Below are positions 23,084-35,761 of a stretch of DNA of 64,000 nucleotides, piece by piece. The notes below the pieces were generated by a model. The model had not been told where the DNA came from, made no database searches, and worked only from the letters and a program-made list of their open reading frames with translations. A program made the position numbers and the translations under genes. Position 1 is the stretch's first letter; each line of letters starts with the position of its first letter. This DNA is from Bemisia tabaci (taxonomy: Eukaryota > Arthropoda > Insecta > Hemiptera > Aleyrodidae), in contig NC_092793.1 of NCBI RefSeq assembly GCF_918797505.1, forward strand, positions 77,931,912 through 77,995,911, in the 5' to 3' direction.

Positions 23084-23277
23084 TTTGGCGCAATGCGTGA
23101 AGTATACCGACAGTCTTGTAGGCGCTATGCGTTTCACGCTGACTGCACTGTGTTCGGCGCAATGCGTGAAGTATTCATGCATTCTTGTAGGCGCTATCCG
23201 TTTCACGCTGACCGCAATGACCGCACTATGTTTGATGCAATGCGTGAAGTATTCGTGAAGTCTTGTAGGCGCTAATA
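23084..23277 (+). repeat. Tandem array inside the hAT-like element
   Basis: Three units of about 65-80 bases, each with GCAATGCGTGAAGTAT, TCTTGTAGGCGCTA and a GTTTCACGCTGAC-type spacer. The other copy of the element has two units. The palindrome at 111-188 is one unit facing itself. Confidence 0.8.
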
Positions 23278-23627
23278 TGTGTTACATGCCGAACGCCACG
23301 CCGAGGGCTTCTCCTTTTCATCTCAAGTCCTCGTTATATCATTTCTCTCTATGTCGCACCGTTCCAGGCCAAATTGCGTGTTTGGTCTCTCTCTTAACTC
23401 GACTTATTGAAGGTGCTATCTCTTGTATCACCGAGAGACGACAAAATTAGAAATTACTATACTCTCAGGAAATGAGAGATTTTGTCGCCTTTTCTCGTTT
23501 GTAATTTTGTTTTTATAAATCCGATTTTTTTTATACCTACACTTTAAAAAATTGCAAATTTTTGCCGCCCCTTAGATTTGCCGTCATGGGTCGCGGCCCA
23601 TGTGGCCACCCCCTTAATTCGGCCCTG

Positions 23628-24095
23628 CCGCTCCCATTTTATTTTTTTTAAAAGAAAAAATCCATTGAATTTATTGAAATTTTCATAGAGTTTTCTTTAC
23701 ACAGACAGGGAACAACACGAGAGTTTTCAAGAGTTGACATGTCGACGGTGTTAGTCGGCGATCACATAACTCGGTTTGCGACGTCACAGACTTCCTGTCA
23801 TACTTTATTTTTTAAACGGAAAACTACTCAACGTCAATTTTTTAAAACTGCCGGGATTTTTCTTCTCTGCGCGAAGAAAATTCTGCAAAACTTCAAGGAA
23901 TAATGTCAATTTGTTCTCCTTTAAAAAAAATAACATAGAGGCGGAGATTTTCAGACACCGCAAAGGAGATATGTGATTGCGAACTTACGCCGTCGATTTA
24001 GTAGAATTCAATTTAAAAACTAAAGTATGACCGGAAGTTTACAACGTCGCAAACCGAGATACGCGGTCTGGGAGTTTCACCGTCGATATGACTAC
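23628..24095. mobile_element. Rest of the split MITE plus further relatives
   Basis: The host MITE continues at ATTTTATTTTTTTT. Then come an opposite copy (23757-24000, AACTCGGTTTGCGACGTC) and a third fragment (24020-24095, CGCAAACCGAGATACG ... TTTCACCGTCGATA). They appear as three overlapping pieces. Confidence 0.6.
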
Positions 24096-26683
24096 TTGAG
24101 TTATTCGTCCATGTAGACAAAAAAAAGTGTGTGATCTTAGAATGCAATGAACTGGCCTGTTGCTCGAACGCGCATCCCTCCATCGCGTCAAATTATCCGG
24201 ATTATGAGCTCAACAAGTCCTGTATCTGGCAGCTTTTCAATTGTATCGCGATTTTATTGCGTCCAGATTAGGGGATGGGCGATAAATTGTTCTTCTTGGC
24301 TCGGGTATCCGGAGGGGTTTAGCCGCTTTAACATACCGTGCTTCAGGGCTCGATAAACAGGTCGCGCAAAAGCGCTGCGTTCCACCGCGCCGCGCTGCAT
24401 TTCCGTGCATTCGTTGCTCGCTCTTCGCTGCACGCGGGGATGGAGCGTAAGTTCGCACAGCTGCCAAGAGGTGGCGCCTCTGTTCAAATGCACCCTTCCA
24501 TGGAGCGATTGATTTTCCACCCTAACCCAGACGATTCCAGTTGAAGTGCCTTAAGGCAAGCCCCCTCCTTGTGTTTTTACTACCGCCGTGTTTTCCGCAA
24601 CAAACATTTCCAAATGCCACAATTTTCATGCATGTAAAGTCTATTCATTTTTATGACCGTTCATGTTGCAAATCGCATTAGAATCGCCTGCTCAACCATG
24701 GATAGGTTGCTGGAAAGACTTCGTTGTAATATGGTAAATAGCATTTATTTATTTTTGTCTTGGTCTCTTTCAATTGTTTTTGTTTTGCAAACGAGTTAAG
24801 AGATTGTCACTTGAACAATTCAACTCGCTTTTTATGACATCATTCGGACAAGTGGCTTTGCTACGGAAAACGGTATCAAGCACATGCCATTACTATCAAA
24901 ATTTAGTCTCATCCTTATATTCTTTTAATTGAGGAGTCTTTTTTTCCTCCCCTTTTCTAAAGCATTTTTTACGTTAATTTATGATATAAATTATCCTAAG
25001 TAATTCCTATCTGCTTCGATCTTACAGAACTTTACACGAAACATTTATGACGGTCCAGCTCGTGAACATGTCACGTAAAATTTTGTAGGTAATAAGAGGG
25101 TTACAAATTTTCAAGACTAACTTCACTCGAAACAGCCAATCCTACTCTACAAACCGAATCTCGAACTCAAAAGAGTATAACATGTAATGTAACGCACAAC
25201 GCCTGAGGGGCAAAGCGCTTCAGCGGATTTAGACCGAAAGCAGTCAGGGGGCGTGCCCCCTGAAAACTTCTCGAAAATAAAATAAAACTTTTATGACTTG
25301 GTGAGCTAGATGTGTGCGATGTCTGAATTACTTTGTTTTTGGACGCAAGTCGAAACGAAGAGTGAATGCGGAGCTAAGAGAGGTAAAAAGCCGGAGCGCC
25401 TTAAGTTCTTCGTGTATGCAACACGGACATCCACTAAGTACGAATAGTTGTATTCAGGCGTTTTGTCTGTAAGGAAACGGTGCATATCAACTAGATATAA
25501 AGGGCGAATTCTTCTCCATTCGAAATTTCATACGTTTAACCGGCAAATCTTTCTGTATAAAAGTGTTTCAGCTCAAAAATATTTTAAAATAATTCATATT
25601 TGATTTCGCTGAGCTATTACTAACACAATGAGTCTGCAAACTTAAGGAACAAAAACTAGGACTTTCGTCAAGGCTTCCCCTTTAATTTCTTCATTTTCTG
25701 ATGTCCTGACTTTTTTACTTTTCTCTCGATCCTGAAGCTATGCCGGAGGCTTTCTACAGTAGGAGGACACCGGCATAATTTTCGAGCTACTGTTACCGAA
25801 GCGCTTCCGTAACGGCGTAACGTCTTGATGAAAAGGCTTCCGCAGTAATGGTGCGTAGCGCTGCCAGCCTTTCCGTAATGTCCTCCTCTATCTGGGACTT
25901 ACCTGCTTTCATAACAGAGTAAATGAAAATCAAGCCCCCATCTCTCAGAGGGATACAACTGTCAATTTTTCACCGATCCGAACTAAACTTGTGCTAGTCA
26001 CTCAGCGGCCGGCGCAGTCATGGACCTTCCTACAATCAGAAAATTCTTCGTAAAAACGTTCTCTCGTGATTTTTAGGTATGATTTACCATAGGTTTGTAG
26101 ACTATTCCCCCTCTCCACTCCCAACCCATTGATAAGTTTCTAGCCACGCTGGGCGACTGTCGCTAGGTGGCTCAACCCTTAAAAACTGGATACCGCTACC
26201 GCATGCCGTCGCAGGAGTTTCTCATTTAGTGCGACGCTGCATGCAACAACTCGCTCATCCAAGTTCGTTGGATGTACGTGTACGTAACGCGTGCCGATGT
26301 CTAGTAATTGACCTTATTATTTACTTTTAATAACCGTCTAGCATCGCGGTGTGAGGAGCCCATCGCATCTTTCTCTTTCTAGTGTCTCTCGACCGCAAGC
26401 AAAGGCACAGGGAAGAGGACGGAGATAGGCATAGGTGATAGAAAGTCCGCACCAGCCAGTCATGGAAGAAGTTATAATTATGCAAATTAGTACGACCTAG
26501 GCGGAAAGAGTTTTTAAAATATCGGAAAAAATAACTGTAGTTTGCATACTATCGTATTACTTTTTTTTCTTTTTTCTGTTTTCTCGATATTCAAGAAAAG
26601 TTGTAATATTAATGTTTATGCGGAGGACGAGGTAGGTGAAAGATGCAGAGGAGCCGCTATTCGTGCTTTTGAGACCGTTCTAA
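24096..26683. other. Intergenic, no gene recognised
   Basis: 24160-24540 is GC-richer and open in several frames on both strands, with none recognised. 25395-25465 has one TATGCAACACGGACATCC ... CGAATAGTTGTAT repeat unit. 25245-25262 is a GGGGGCGTGCCCCC hairpin. Confidence 0.4.
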
Positions 26684-27055
26684 ATGCCTCGCGAGGATAT
26701 TAGTGAAGAGAGGGAAATGGCTAATATCGGTAGCCGCCACTGTGCCGGGTGCCGGGTAGACTGTCTCGAAGCTCCGTCTAATCGATTCGCTCAAACGTTG
26801 ACTGCCTTCGATGGACGGACGACTTTAAGTACTTCTTCTGGGGACAAATTAATTACTTGCCTTGGAATAAATATGTACATAGATTACCGTTTCACTCATC
26901 TTGCAGCCTCCTGCTTGTCTACCTTCTCTCGAGTTCATCATCTTTCGCCCTCCCCGCAGATCTCCTCTTATACTTTATCAGTTTATATTTTGACCCTTAA
27001 AGGTGATTCCTCTCAAGGAGTAAACAAGCAACATACATCGAAGAAATATTGCTAA
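26684..27055 (+). other. Unrecognised 123-codon open frame
   Basis: Real ATG (MPREDISEEREMANIGSRHC...) to TAA. No domain, membrane segment or repeat match recognised, and no clear splice partners. It may be a first exon or a chance frame. Confidence 0.18.
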
Positions 27056-27529
27056 AATACGAGCTTTGCTTTTCAATCTTTGTAAGAACAGAGAGGCAGC
27101 AGTGTAGAAGCATACATCATCAGTCCATAATGGTGAAAAATCTCTTTCGAAAACTCGAAATCAAAGCCAAAAGAGACTTTACTCGAAATTTCCTGGTCAA
27201 TTTGACTAATTGTAAGCAATATTTCGCGTTTGGTTTCATTAATGGTTTTAGGCTGCTGATATTAAAGCATGATGCATGCTTAGTGTCTGTTCGAAAATTC
27301 CTCAAAATCGTTTTATTTCGAACTCAGAATTCAAAAATTTACGGACCTCCAGACCACCCCTTCTGGAACCCACCACCCCTTCTGGAAACCCCCTCCCCTC
27401 CTTGTTGGACGTAGGTACAAAAGGTGTCTAATGGTGAATTTATTCTACGTTCAAAAGTCCTACGCGATGGCACTGATTGTTTTAATAGAGGAAAAGCAGT
27501 GTTACCGATTTGCGGGAATCGCCTCTATC

Positions 27530-27700
27530 GCTAAACGGTGGCGTGCTTTGCGATTTATCGATTGATCTGCCATTTAAACCTATGGAAAAGGATCGATAAA
27601 CAGGGTGTTTGCGAAGAACATCTTATTAATCGATTCATGGCCACAGCTTCAAATGGGTAAATATCGATAAATCGATCATTCGCGCCTCGCTATTCACGCT
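27530..27700. mobile_element. GGTGGCGTG...ATCGATTGATCTGC element, copy 1
   Basis: It shares TATCGATTGATCTGC, GGATCGATAAACAGGGTGTT, CAGCTTCAAATGGG and CGATCATTC with the bounded hAT-like copy at 46428-46579. Its own ends are diverged and no exact duplication is seen. Confidence 0.6.
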
Positions 27701-29520
27701 CACGGTATGTCATTTTATGCGAGAGTCTCTCTGCGGGAGGAAGTGGCATGACACCAAAGTAGACATCTGTCTCGCCGCGTTCGTTGGAATTCGGAATCGA
27801 AGAAAAATTAAAGTCGTTGGGACGATCATCAGTCCAATATCGTCGTCGGAGAATATTTATGATCATCTTACTATGTTGCAATGAATCCATTCCCACTCGA
27901 ACGAAGACGAAGCAAGGAGAAAGAAAAATCAAGAAAAAGGGAGAAATTTGTGTTACACATCTGAAACCGTGAAGTCGTCGGCGAGTTTTTGGGAAGATGA
28001 GTGCGATGGAACCGGTTTCGAGCAGCTAACTGCGTTGCCGATGTCACTTAGTCGAAGAAGAGGAGAACTGAACACCTTTAGATGATCGGAACCTTTTTTG
28101 AGTACAGATAGAAAATTACTTTTTTTTGGTAAAATTTCAGAACATTTTATGCGAGATTCGCCAAAATTAGAAATCTCAAAGTATTAAGTATATAAAAATT
28201 AAAAATATTTATTTCAGAAACTTTTATGAAATTTTTGAAATATCACAAAAATACAAAATCTGGAAATATTAGATAATGAGAAATAAATGGTAATATTTAT
28301 TTATTATTTGGGGGGGGGGGGGTAGTTATACAGTGTTAGCCTGGCCCGAAAATTCTTGGGATGCCGATACTCTTTCGAGGCCTCTTCCTCTCGGATGGGG
28401 CCCCCTCTGACTAACCTAAATTCCTCCTTCATGCGGGTTTTCCAAGTTTTGGGGGCCCCTGAGAGAAACCTGCCGGGGCCCTCTGAGCCACCCGTTAGAA
28501 TATCTGGGGTTCTGAAGCATACTAGCACCCCTGGTCAGACCGCCTCTGTATTTATGTCTGTATGAACCCGAGTGGCATGCGTATTCGTAATCACGCTGAT
28601 ACCTACTAAAATTCCAAAAGCACTTTCTTTTTCCTTTTTTTCCTCGACCATGAAATTTGCCGCTCAAAGCAACCGTCTGGATTGCCTCCTCGTAAATCCG
28701 GGCATGTCTGTTCCCTCGCTCATGGCCCCACCCGAACCTCATAAGGATGCCAGATGCGGAGAACGAAGATGAAGCAATATTAGTTGGTGATTGGTGACAC
28801 TGCAACACTTATAACTGGTTATTGGCACTAGTCGGACGGAGCCTCGCTTTTTACCACTTCCTCGTTCTGGTTTTCATTCTCAAAACTCGACTCCTTTCGG
28901 CAGGTCAAGGTCGTTAGCAAAAAATTCATCGAAACCCAGTCGTCCCGCTGTTCGCGGATTTTGCGAGATGGCGGACCCTTCCTTTCTAGGTCAACGTTCC
29001 CGCACGGAGATGTTTTTCGGTCGCCGCGGATCAATTTGAATATTTTGACTGTGGAAAGTGCCCTCACCCACTCTGTGATGCCGAAGAAAAACGCAATTCA
29101 ACTACTCGAATGTTGTCAGTTTGATCCTGCCAAAATATTTTATTTAAAAACAATTTATGAAAAATTTTCTTGAAATTTTCAGAAACGATAGAATAAATCG
29201 CGGGTAAGTTACTCTGACAAATTCAACAAGAAATTCGTAATTTTTCCAGAAAATTCGCGAGGAGAAATTTGGCAAATGTCCCTATGGCGTTTTTCCTTAT
29301 CATGGCATCACCATGGTCTAGCCGTTTAGTTTCGAGAGAGATTTGTCCATTTATATGCTAAATCGGAGGTGCACACTGTGTTTCGCTTTACTCGCATATA
29401 GGTACATAAATATATGCAGGCTATAAATTTATTTTCGGCCAATACACTTTCATGAAATTTCTTTCAATTCCCGGCGTGCACCTCTAAAGAGGCGAGGAAA
29501 TCCTGGGAGAAAGCGGGATT
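27701..29520. other. Intergenic, fragments only
   Basis: A 12-base G-run near 28311. Multi-frame open sequence on both strands at 28350-28800 without recognisable protein. 29266-29316 is one arm (AAATTTGGCAAATG ... TTCCTTATCATGGCA) of the TGCCGTGCTAAGG MITE. Confidence 0.4.
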
Positions 29521-29755
29521 GCCTTCAATTTTTGAGTATGCAACACGCACATCCGCGAAACACGAATAGTTGCATCGAGGCGACACAATCAACTAACGAT
29601 CAGCTTATAGTCCTTGTAAAGCGATGGCGCCTTCAATTTTTGAATATGCAACACGCACATCCGCACAACACGAATAGTTGCATCAAGGCGCCGCAATCGA
29701 CTAACGATCAGTTTATAGTCCTTGTAAAGCCATAGCGCCTTCAATTTTTGATTTT
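29521..29755 (+). repeat. 108-base tandem repeat
   Basis: GCCTTCAATTTTTGA recurs at 29521, 29629 and 29737, exactly 108 bases apart. Units hold TATGCAACACGCACATCCGC, CACGAATAGTTGCATC and GATCAG-TTATAGTCCTTGT. About 2.2 copies. Confidence 0.9.
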
Positions 29756-32700
29756 GTAATAAAAGTTTATTCAGAAAACACAACACATTTTTATCATAAA
29801 CTCCCAAGAGAGATGGCAAAAATATTTAAATTTACTTTCATAACCTGTAAAACTTTTTGATACTTTTAAAACCCCATAAAATATCTCGCAAAATATTTAT
29901 CAGAAAGCACTCTGTGGGGGACGTTCATCGATTAACGCAGAGATTGCATTTGAAATTAAGTGCCGGGCCGTTGGCGTAGGTATCAGATTTTTGATCAGCC
30001 ACTCTGCCGACTGGCTGCAAGAAAATCGGCCAGTTTGCAGACTGTGCAAAGAGGGTGCAAACGGGGAAAAAAGTCTTCCAGTCCTCGGACTGGGCAATTG
30101 CGGCAACGGGATGTAACATACATGTATGATCCCGAATCTGAAAAGTGGTTAATGCACAAGCACTTTATTGAGTTTGGCATATAACTTAAAGCTCCGCTCT
30201 TAAAGTAGCCGAATAGACTTAACAAAGTAGCTCGTTAGGTATACATTTATAGGCGGCGTAATGGCACGATAAAGTCCAGCGATGTGCAAGGCTGCGGCGG
30301 TGAATGGCCATTCAAAGCCCGGCCAGTAATTATAGCTTCAAATTAATACGCTCTAAGAACAGAAAATTTGGAAAATAAACGGCCCACGGCCTCCTTGTAA
30401 GTCCTATCTTTAAATATTTAATAATGAAAAAAAGAGAGAGAAAGAGAAAAAAAACTGTGCCACTAATTGATGTGCACAATCCATCTTGGTCGGTATGAAA
30501 TGTCAGATTGCGTGTAAATTTCTTGGGTCCTCCACTGAACCCGGTTGCCTAGATTATCACTACAATTGCCAGATAGTGCTTAAAAATCCGCTTTCTCCTC
30601 CATTTGAACCCATGCAAAATATTTACCTCACATCGCAAAACCTGTCAATCTTGCACCACTCTGCAATTCAAATCCTCGATGTTCATTACAAGTAAGTAGG
30701 TAAGAGATTATTCGAAGTAAGTTTCGAACAGCGGCAAATATGAGGAACTTGAAATTTTGGAAATGTTTGTGGCGAAACAAATTGACGATGCAGTGGTAAC
30801 ATGGAAAATTCGACAATATTTTTTGTCTATCTGGCACGATAGAGCAATGGGCGATGTGTAATGCGTTGGAGGTACCTGTACCGGGTAGTTGAATTAACTG
30901 GAACATGAAAAGTGACGAAGAAGCCATTAAGTCTTTGACAAATTATTCTCCTGTTCGGAGCACCTCCACTGGCTCGCCGCCCGGCGTGTTTTTGTGTGGT
31001 CACCTCTAAGCTTCTCCGTAAATGACCAGGAATTCCCGTTAAGCACTTTCCATTATCCTGATAAGCTTTCTTCAAAGTCCGACCGGCCCTAAAACTGCGT
31101 GCCAGCCTCAAATTGAGAGGCGCTGAAAGTCGCCCATTCATTCAGAGACTCGCGGGCAGATGCGTCAGCTTGGGCTCCGAGCCGGTCAGGAGCGAGGTGT
31201 GAATGATCGATTAACGATATTTTCCCAATTGAGGCTATAGTAAAGAATCGATTGATTTGAAAATCAAATCCGTTGGTTTTCGATAGGTCGAATCTTTTTT
31301 TAAAACCACCTCGTGAGGTGGTATCAAAATCACGCACCAACGTTGCAATTCGTCAGTCATCGAATCAGAAGTTCCGAACTCAAATAGAAAGACAGCTACA
31401 AAAAAAAAAAAACCACAAAAGTAGTGCCGAACCTCTAAATAAAATTCGCTTTAGGCACCATGTCACTATTAGAAGCTTTTAGACTTAAATAAGCGTTACA
31501 AAGCGCCCAAAGGTATTCAAAAAGACCGAGAGGCGCCCTTGGGTGCTTAGAGGAGCCAAGAATTGCCCTGCCTTCAGGTGCCAAGAGGAGCATTTAGGCA
31601 CCATGAGATGCAAAAATGTACTTTGCAAAACTTCCAAAAGCAGGAACTGTAATGGTTTGACAAAAATAACCATTGAAAAAGTAATGACAAGATTGCTACT
31701 TTATCGTCACATTTATGTGTTAAATGTTAAAAGTAGTAAATTGAAATCGTGATTTTTTTAATAAAGCCAATAGTATATTGCCGCTTATGGCCAACGACCT
31801 GTCACGGATACTGGCTACAAACATCCCCTCCTCCGAAGCTGAAGAAATGATAAAATAATAATAATTTACACGGAGTGGTTCGGTGATAAGCCAGAGCAGA
31901 GACACCCTGCTGGCTGCATGCCTCCGAGAATATCACATTATAATCACTTAGGTATACTCTCTGTCTATAAAGGGACAAGAGTTTGTTTTCATGCTACAAT
32001 GCATTCCTTCCATAATCGAAGGGGTGAGAAAAACTAAAGCTGCTTACATGGGGGAAAATGACTCCATAGGCGAACAGAAAGGATAGCACTTTTGGGAGTA
32101 ATTTAATTTAGAGCCGAGAGGAAGGATGATGTTTAAAAATTGAAATCTATTCGAGGGAGTACCGGAGCAACAATGGATCACGGCCCACTGGACAATGATC
32201 CGTGTCCTCCAATTCTTTCATCTCGAGGGGCAACGATAAATAATACTCATTAAAATTACGACAATTAATCTTTTCCCAGACTTCAATTCACTTTCTCCGT
32301 CAATCTTTCGAGTCAGAGCCACCGCCATTTAGGTAATATCATGCGGCTGCGGGAGGAATTTTCGTGTTAGATTCGATTCCGAATGTTCATTGACAGGAAA
32401 GATTGAGATAATGTCTCGTATGCTATCGATGGATGGATTGTCTGTCGTGTTACGGAAGAGAGAAGTAGATGCATTTCTGTGGTGAGCCACGGTTAGCACA
32501 TGATCTTATGTGATTAAGGGCTCATCCCGGAATGGGCATACCTACTGCTTCAGTTGTGGTGTGAAGTCGATGACGAAAGGATCAAGGCTCGTATGAAGGA
32601 AAGGATGCTGGCTTTTGATACTTGGTGGGTGAAGAGGATGACGTGACACAGTTTGGCAGATCGCCACAGCTCATCAAATAGACTCGGGGATTAGAGGTCT

Positions 32701-33919
32701 TCCAATCCTTGAAGAGGCTACTAACTTCTACTATTTAATTAATTCTAATGAATAGATTATCAACGCCTTTCGTGTGAAGGACCTGCTTCCTAGAAAAACG
32801 ACAATTTTAGTCGAAAATCCTCTATAATTGGCGACGAGAGGTCAATTCAAAAGCGTAAAAAAGTTAGAGGGGGCAAATTAAAGGGAACTTAAACGATCCT
32901 TTTCTGTTCTCTTAAATTTTTTCGTTATCTTTTCAAAAAAAAAAAATCCTTCAATGAAGTGTATTTAATATTTTTATAAATCTTAATAAGCTTAATAACA
33001 ACCCTAAACAATGATTTGTTCCGGAGATGTAGCCGTTAAAATTTAATTTTGCCGAATCTCGTCGATGAAAAGTGTCCTCAGCCAAAAAAAAAAAAAAAAA
33101 AATGTCCCTCCGCCATGATTTTTGTATAAACCACCCTGGGACCAAGAGATCTTAAAACCGAAAGTTTTCATTTTTGACTTTGAGCTCCGTCTCCTGGATG
33201 TCAAAAGGTGTCCACTGTTCAATGATTCTCAGGTGCGGTCCTGACATTCCTGCGCAGTTAACTATACATCGTGCGACTGCCAACTCTCCAGCGATGGCAG
33301 TCAAGCTTGCTTCAAGGGATTACTAGACACATTTTTGACATCCTAAATCTGATGTGATTTTTGGAATTTTTTTGCCAATGTGGTGAAACTCATGAATATA
33401 ACTTGTGCACATGAGCGAAAACGGGGGGGGGGGGGGGGGATGCCTCCCAAGAAATCCATTCGGCCCTTCACAAAAAATTTGAAAGATTTAGCAAAGTAAG
33501 TGCGTGTCGTGTCTTTCAGCTTGAAAATTGGAATCGGATCAATTTTTCGACGATAATAGCTCAACATTGCGTATAAGTAGCCTCGATTTTTTCGAATTTT
33601 CCGCGGAAAGCCCCCAGAGCTCCCCTGTAAAATTGGGCGAATTCCCCCAACACCATCAAGGAAAAGAAGAGGTGGTCGCATTTCCGGAATCTTGGCTTTT
33701 GACGTAGGAAGGTCGGTGTGGACTGTTTTTATCATCGATTTCCTTGAAAATGGTGTCGTCCATGGAAAAAATTCATCGTATGTAAATTGTTTGAAATTAT
33801 ATTTTGAGTTAACCTAAGCAAAAATAACGGACCGTTTTTCTTACCTCGAATTTCGGATTTCACAGGAATATTGTATCGACCTACGTCATGCCACGGGGTA
33901 GACAATCCTCAAGATGCAA
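29756..33919. other. Intergenic, no gene recognised
   Basis: 31187-31260 is a reverse fragment of the 46428 hAT-like element (CAGGAGCGAGGTGTGAATGA). 32450-32530 repeats one side of the 39827 palindrome (GGAAGAGAGAAGTAGATGCA, GGTTAGCACATGATCT). There is a G-run of about 15 at 33423. Short open frames have no support. Confidence 0.4.
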
Positions 33920-34090
33920 CCCTCGTAAAAGTGAGTCAGCCTGACGTCAGGCTATGTTTCATAAACTACCCTGAGTCTGACTGATTCAGGCTGACATCAC
34001 TACATCAGTCTGACATGAGTCTGAATCAGTCAGACTCAGGGTAGTTTATGAAACATAGCCTGACGTCAGGCTGATTCACTTTTACGAGGG
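33920..34090. mobile_element. Foldback with CCCTCGTAAAAGTGA ends and TGACGTCA in both arms
   Basis: Arms of about 80 bases (33920-34003 and 34011-34090). Each arm contains CCTGACGTCAGG, a CRE/ATF-type octamer in a longer palindrome. It is flanked by AA direct repeats. Confidence 0.85.
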
Positions 34091-34249
34091 AACCACTCCC
34101 TTTTTTTCTTTATTTTCTCCTTTGGAGCAAAGGAGAGTGCCGCAGACGTAGACGGACTCCCTTTAGTTGGGTGTTTTTTAGTGCCCCCAACCCCCTTTGA
34201 TAACGTACCCTTCTGCCATCCCCCGCGAAAAGTTCCCAGTCCCGGCCAG

Positions 34250-34465
34250 GCTTGTATATTATAGGTAGAAACACCTGGTTTCCGAGTCCAAGGTACATTT
34301 TCTCTGTGGACCGTAAGAATTGTGGTGGAAAGTTCGTCGGTTCCTGGAAAAAGGACGTATCTCCATTCCAAGGTTGCAAAATTGACTCATACAATTAAAT
34401 TTTTTACCAGAAAATACCTGTGTAATGTCTGTCCAAAAGTTTCCTGATTTTTTCACGAGATCATA
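34250..34465. repeat. Dispersed repeat split by a foldback, left piece
   Basis: AGGTTGCAAAATTGACTCA, ACAATTAAATTTTTTACCAG and CCTGATTTTTTCACGAGATC match 56330-56430. The right piece resumes at 34695 (GAATCATCAATGAAATTTTC, TTCGGCAACGTTGAAA ... CTCTTTCGTGGAGGA), matching about 56450-56570. Confidence 0.6.
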
Positions 34466-34694
34466 CACTGGTAAAAAAAAACCTCTTGGACCAATGCCGC
34501 GGTGCATTGACTTAAGAGTGCAGTTTCTTGTCGCCGGATTTAAGAGTCTGAAACTCTTGTTTCAAGCGGATTTTGCATTGATTCAATTCAAAATCCGCTT
34601 GAAACGAGAGTCCAGACTCTTAAATCCGGCGACAAGTAACTGCACTCTTAAGTCAATGCACGCGGCATTGGTCCAAGAGGTTTTTTTACCAGTG
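34466..34694. mobile_element. CACTGG-ended foldback 2
   Basis: CACTGGTAAAAAAAAACCTC ... GGTTTTTTTACCAGTG, near-perfect palindrome (arms about 110 bases, CTTGGACCAATGCCGCG). TA direct repeats on both sides. It is inserted in the repeat at 34250-34810. Confidence 0.9.
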
Positions 34695-34802
34695 TATGAA
34701 TCATCAATGAAATTTTCAGTTGCAAATGCCCAAGAGTCTACAGTTAAATTTTCAATTTGCGAGGGGAAATTCGGCAACGTTGAAAAGTAGTTAAGCTCTT
34801 TC

Positions 34803-35220
34803 GTGGAGGAGACGACGAAATATCTGAAGCGCAGAGTGCGGTCACTCGGCTGGTTGTTGCACCTTGGGCGTGAGTTCGAAGTGGAAATGCATCGGGAAGA
34901 ACTGGTGCCGGAGCCAGGCTGGAGCTGGAGTCATCCCGCATCCCGCTACGGAGCTCCGCTGCGCTGCTACTCCGTTTACGTCGTCTCGACCGCTGCCGTC
35001 TTGCGTTCCGCGTGGAGCGCGGAGAGCCGCGTCCGCAGTGTCCGCACCGCGTCTGTAAGCTCGGAGCAAATCTTAAGTGGGGAGTCAAGACAACCTCCTG
35101 TAAGAGCTTGATGGATTCCCGAGTCTGCCTCTCCACGGCACGCTGCGCCGCGCGCGCCGCCGCAGCGTCGTTGTCGCCTCTCCTCTAGAGTACCTTTATA
35201 GGGAGAGTATCGACACTGGA
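34803..35220 (+). other. GC-rich island, possible promoter or first exon
   Basis: A sharp rise in G+C with many CpG and open frames on both strands (for example 34803-35111). A GTAAGC donor-like site is at 35056. It could be a CpG-rich transcription start or non-coding exon for the gene at 60726, but nothing links them directly. Confidence 0.2.
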
Positions 35221-35255
35221 CCCCGTGGAGGGCTTAGGGCCCAAAAATGGCGGCG

Positions 35256-35727
35256 CACGGAAAGAAATTAAATGTTGATTTAGCATTCATACTGTTAACC
35301 CTTTGTTGCATGAGCTAATCGATGATTTTGGCGAGAAAATCTACATTGTAGAGTATTTTTTCGACAATAGAGAAAGTTGAAATTGATTTTTGTAGTAATT
35401 TTTTAAGTTAGGAGATCAGACTTATAATGCTCCCCAGAAATCATTTCTTGCTTTGATTCAATTTAATACTCCAGCATAGAAATAAAGCTGAAAACCATTT
35501 GTTGCTTTCATGCAACGCTATGCAATAAAGGGTTAAAAAGATGTCCGACAAGTTTCAAATGCTGATTTTACATTTTAACAAATGCTAACGTAACTACGCC
35601 CACTGCAAAACGTACAAATTAAAATTTTATGTCAGCATTTTTGTATTGTAAAATCAGCATTTGAAACTTGTCGGACATCTTTTTAACAGTATAAATGCTA
35701 AATCAACATTTAATTTTTTTTTCCGTG
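35256..35727. mobile_element. CACGGAAA-ended nested foldback
   Basis: CACGGAAAGAAATTAAATGT ... ACATTTAATTTTTTTTTCCGTG. CG direct repeats flank it. Three shells of inverted repeat: terminal, an AACCCTTTGTTGCATGA/TCATGCAACG shell, and an inner TGTCCGACAAGTTTCAAATG pair (about 35541 and 35680). Confidence 0.85.
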
Positions 35728-35761
35728 CGCTTTGTTTCGGTTTTTGAAGATGGGGAGGGGG

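Larger units (their letters stand above)
22510..23627 (+). mobile_element. Non-autonomous hAT-like element with exact 8-base target duplication
   Basis: Ends CATGGCCGGATT and (complement) CAGGGCCGAATT, flanked by CCGCTCCC at 22502-22509 and 23628-23635. CAGGGCCG-type ends and 8-base duplications are hAT hallmarks. 1118 bases, no transposase. It contains a tandem array (23084-23277) and a nested foldback (22789-23016). The host is the MITE at 22452-22509 plus 23628 onward. Confidence 0.85.

Noticed and set aside
22731..23275. Several frames of 60-143 codons on both strands
   Set aside because: They lie wholly within the hAT-like element, its tandem array and its nested palindrome, so they mirror each other.
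28350..28808. Overlapping open frames on both strands
   Set aside because: No splice sites, no recognisable protein and biased composition. Overlap on both strands suggests chance.
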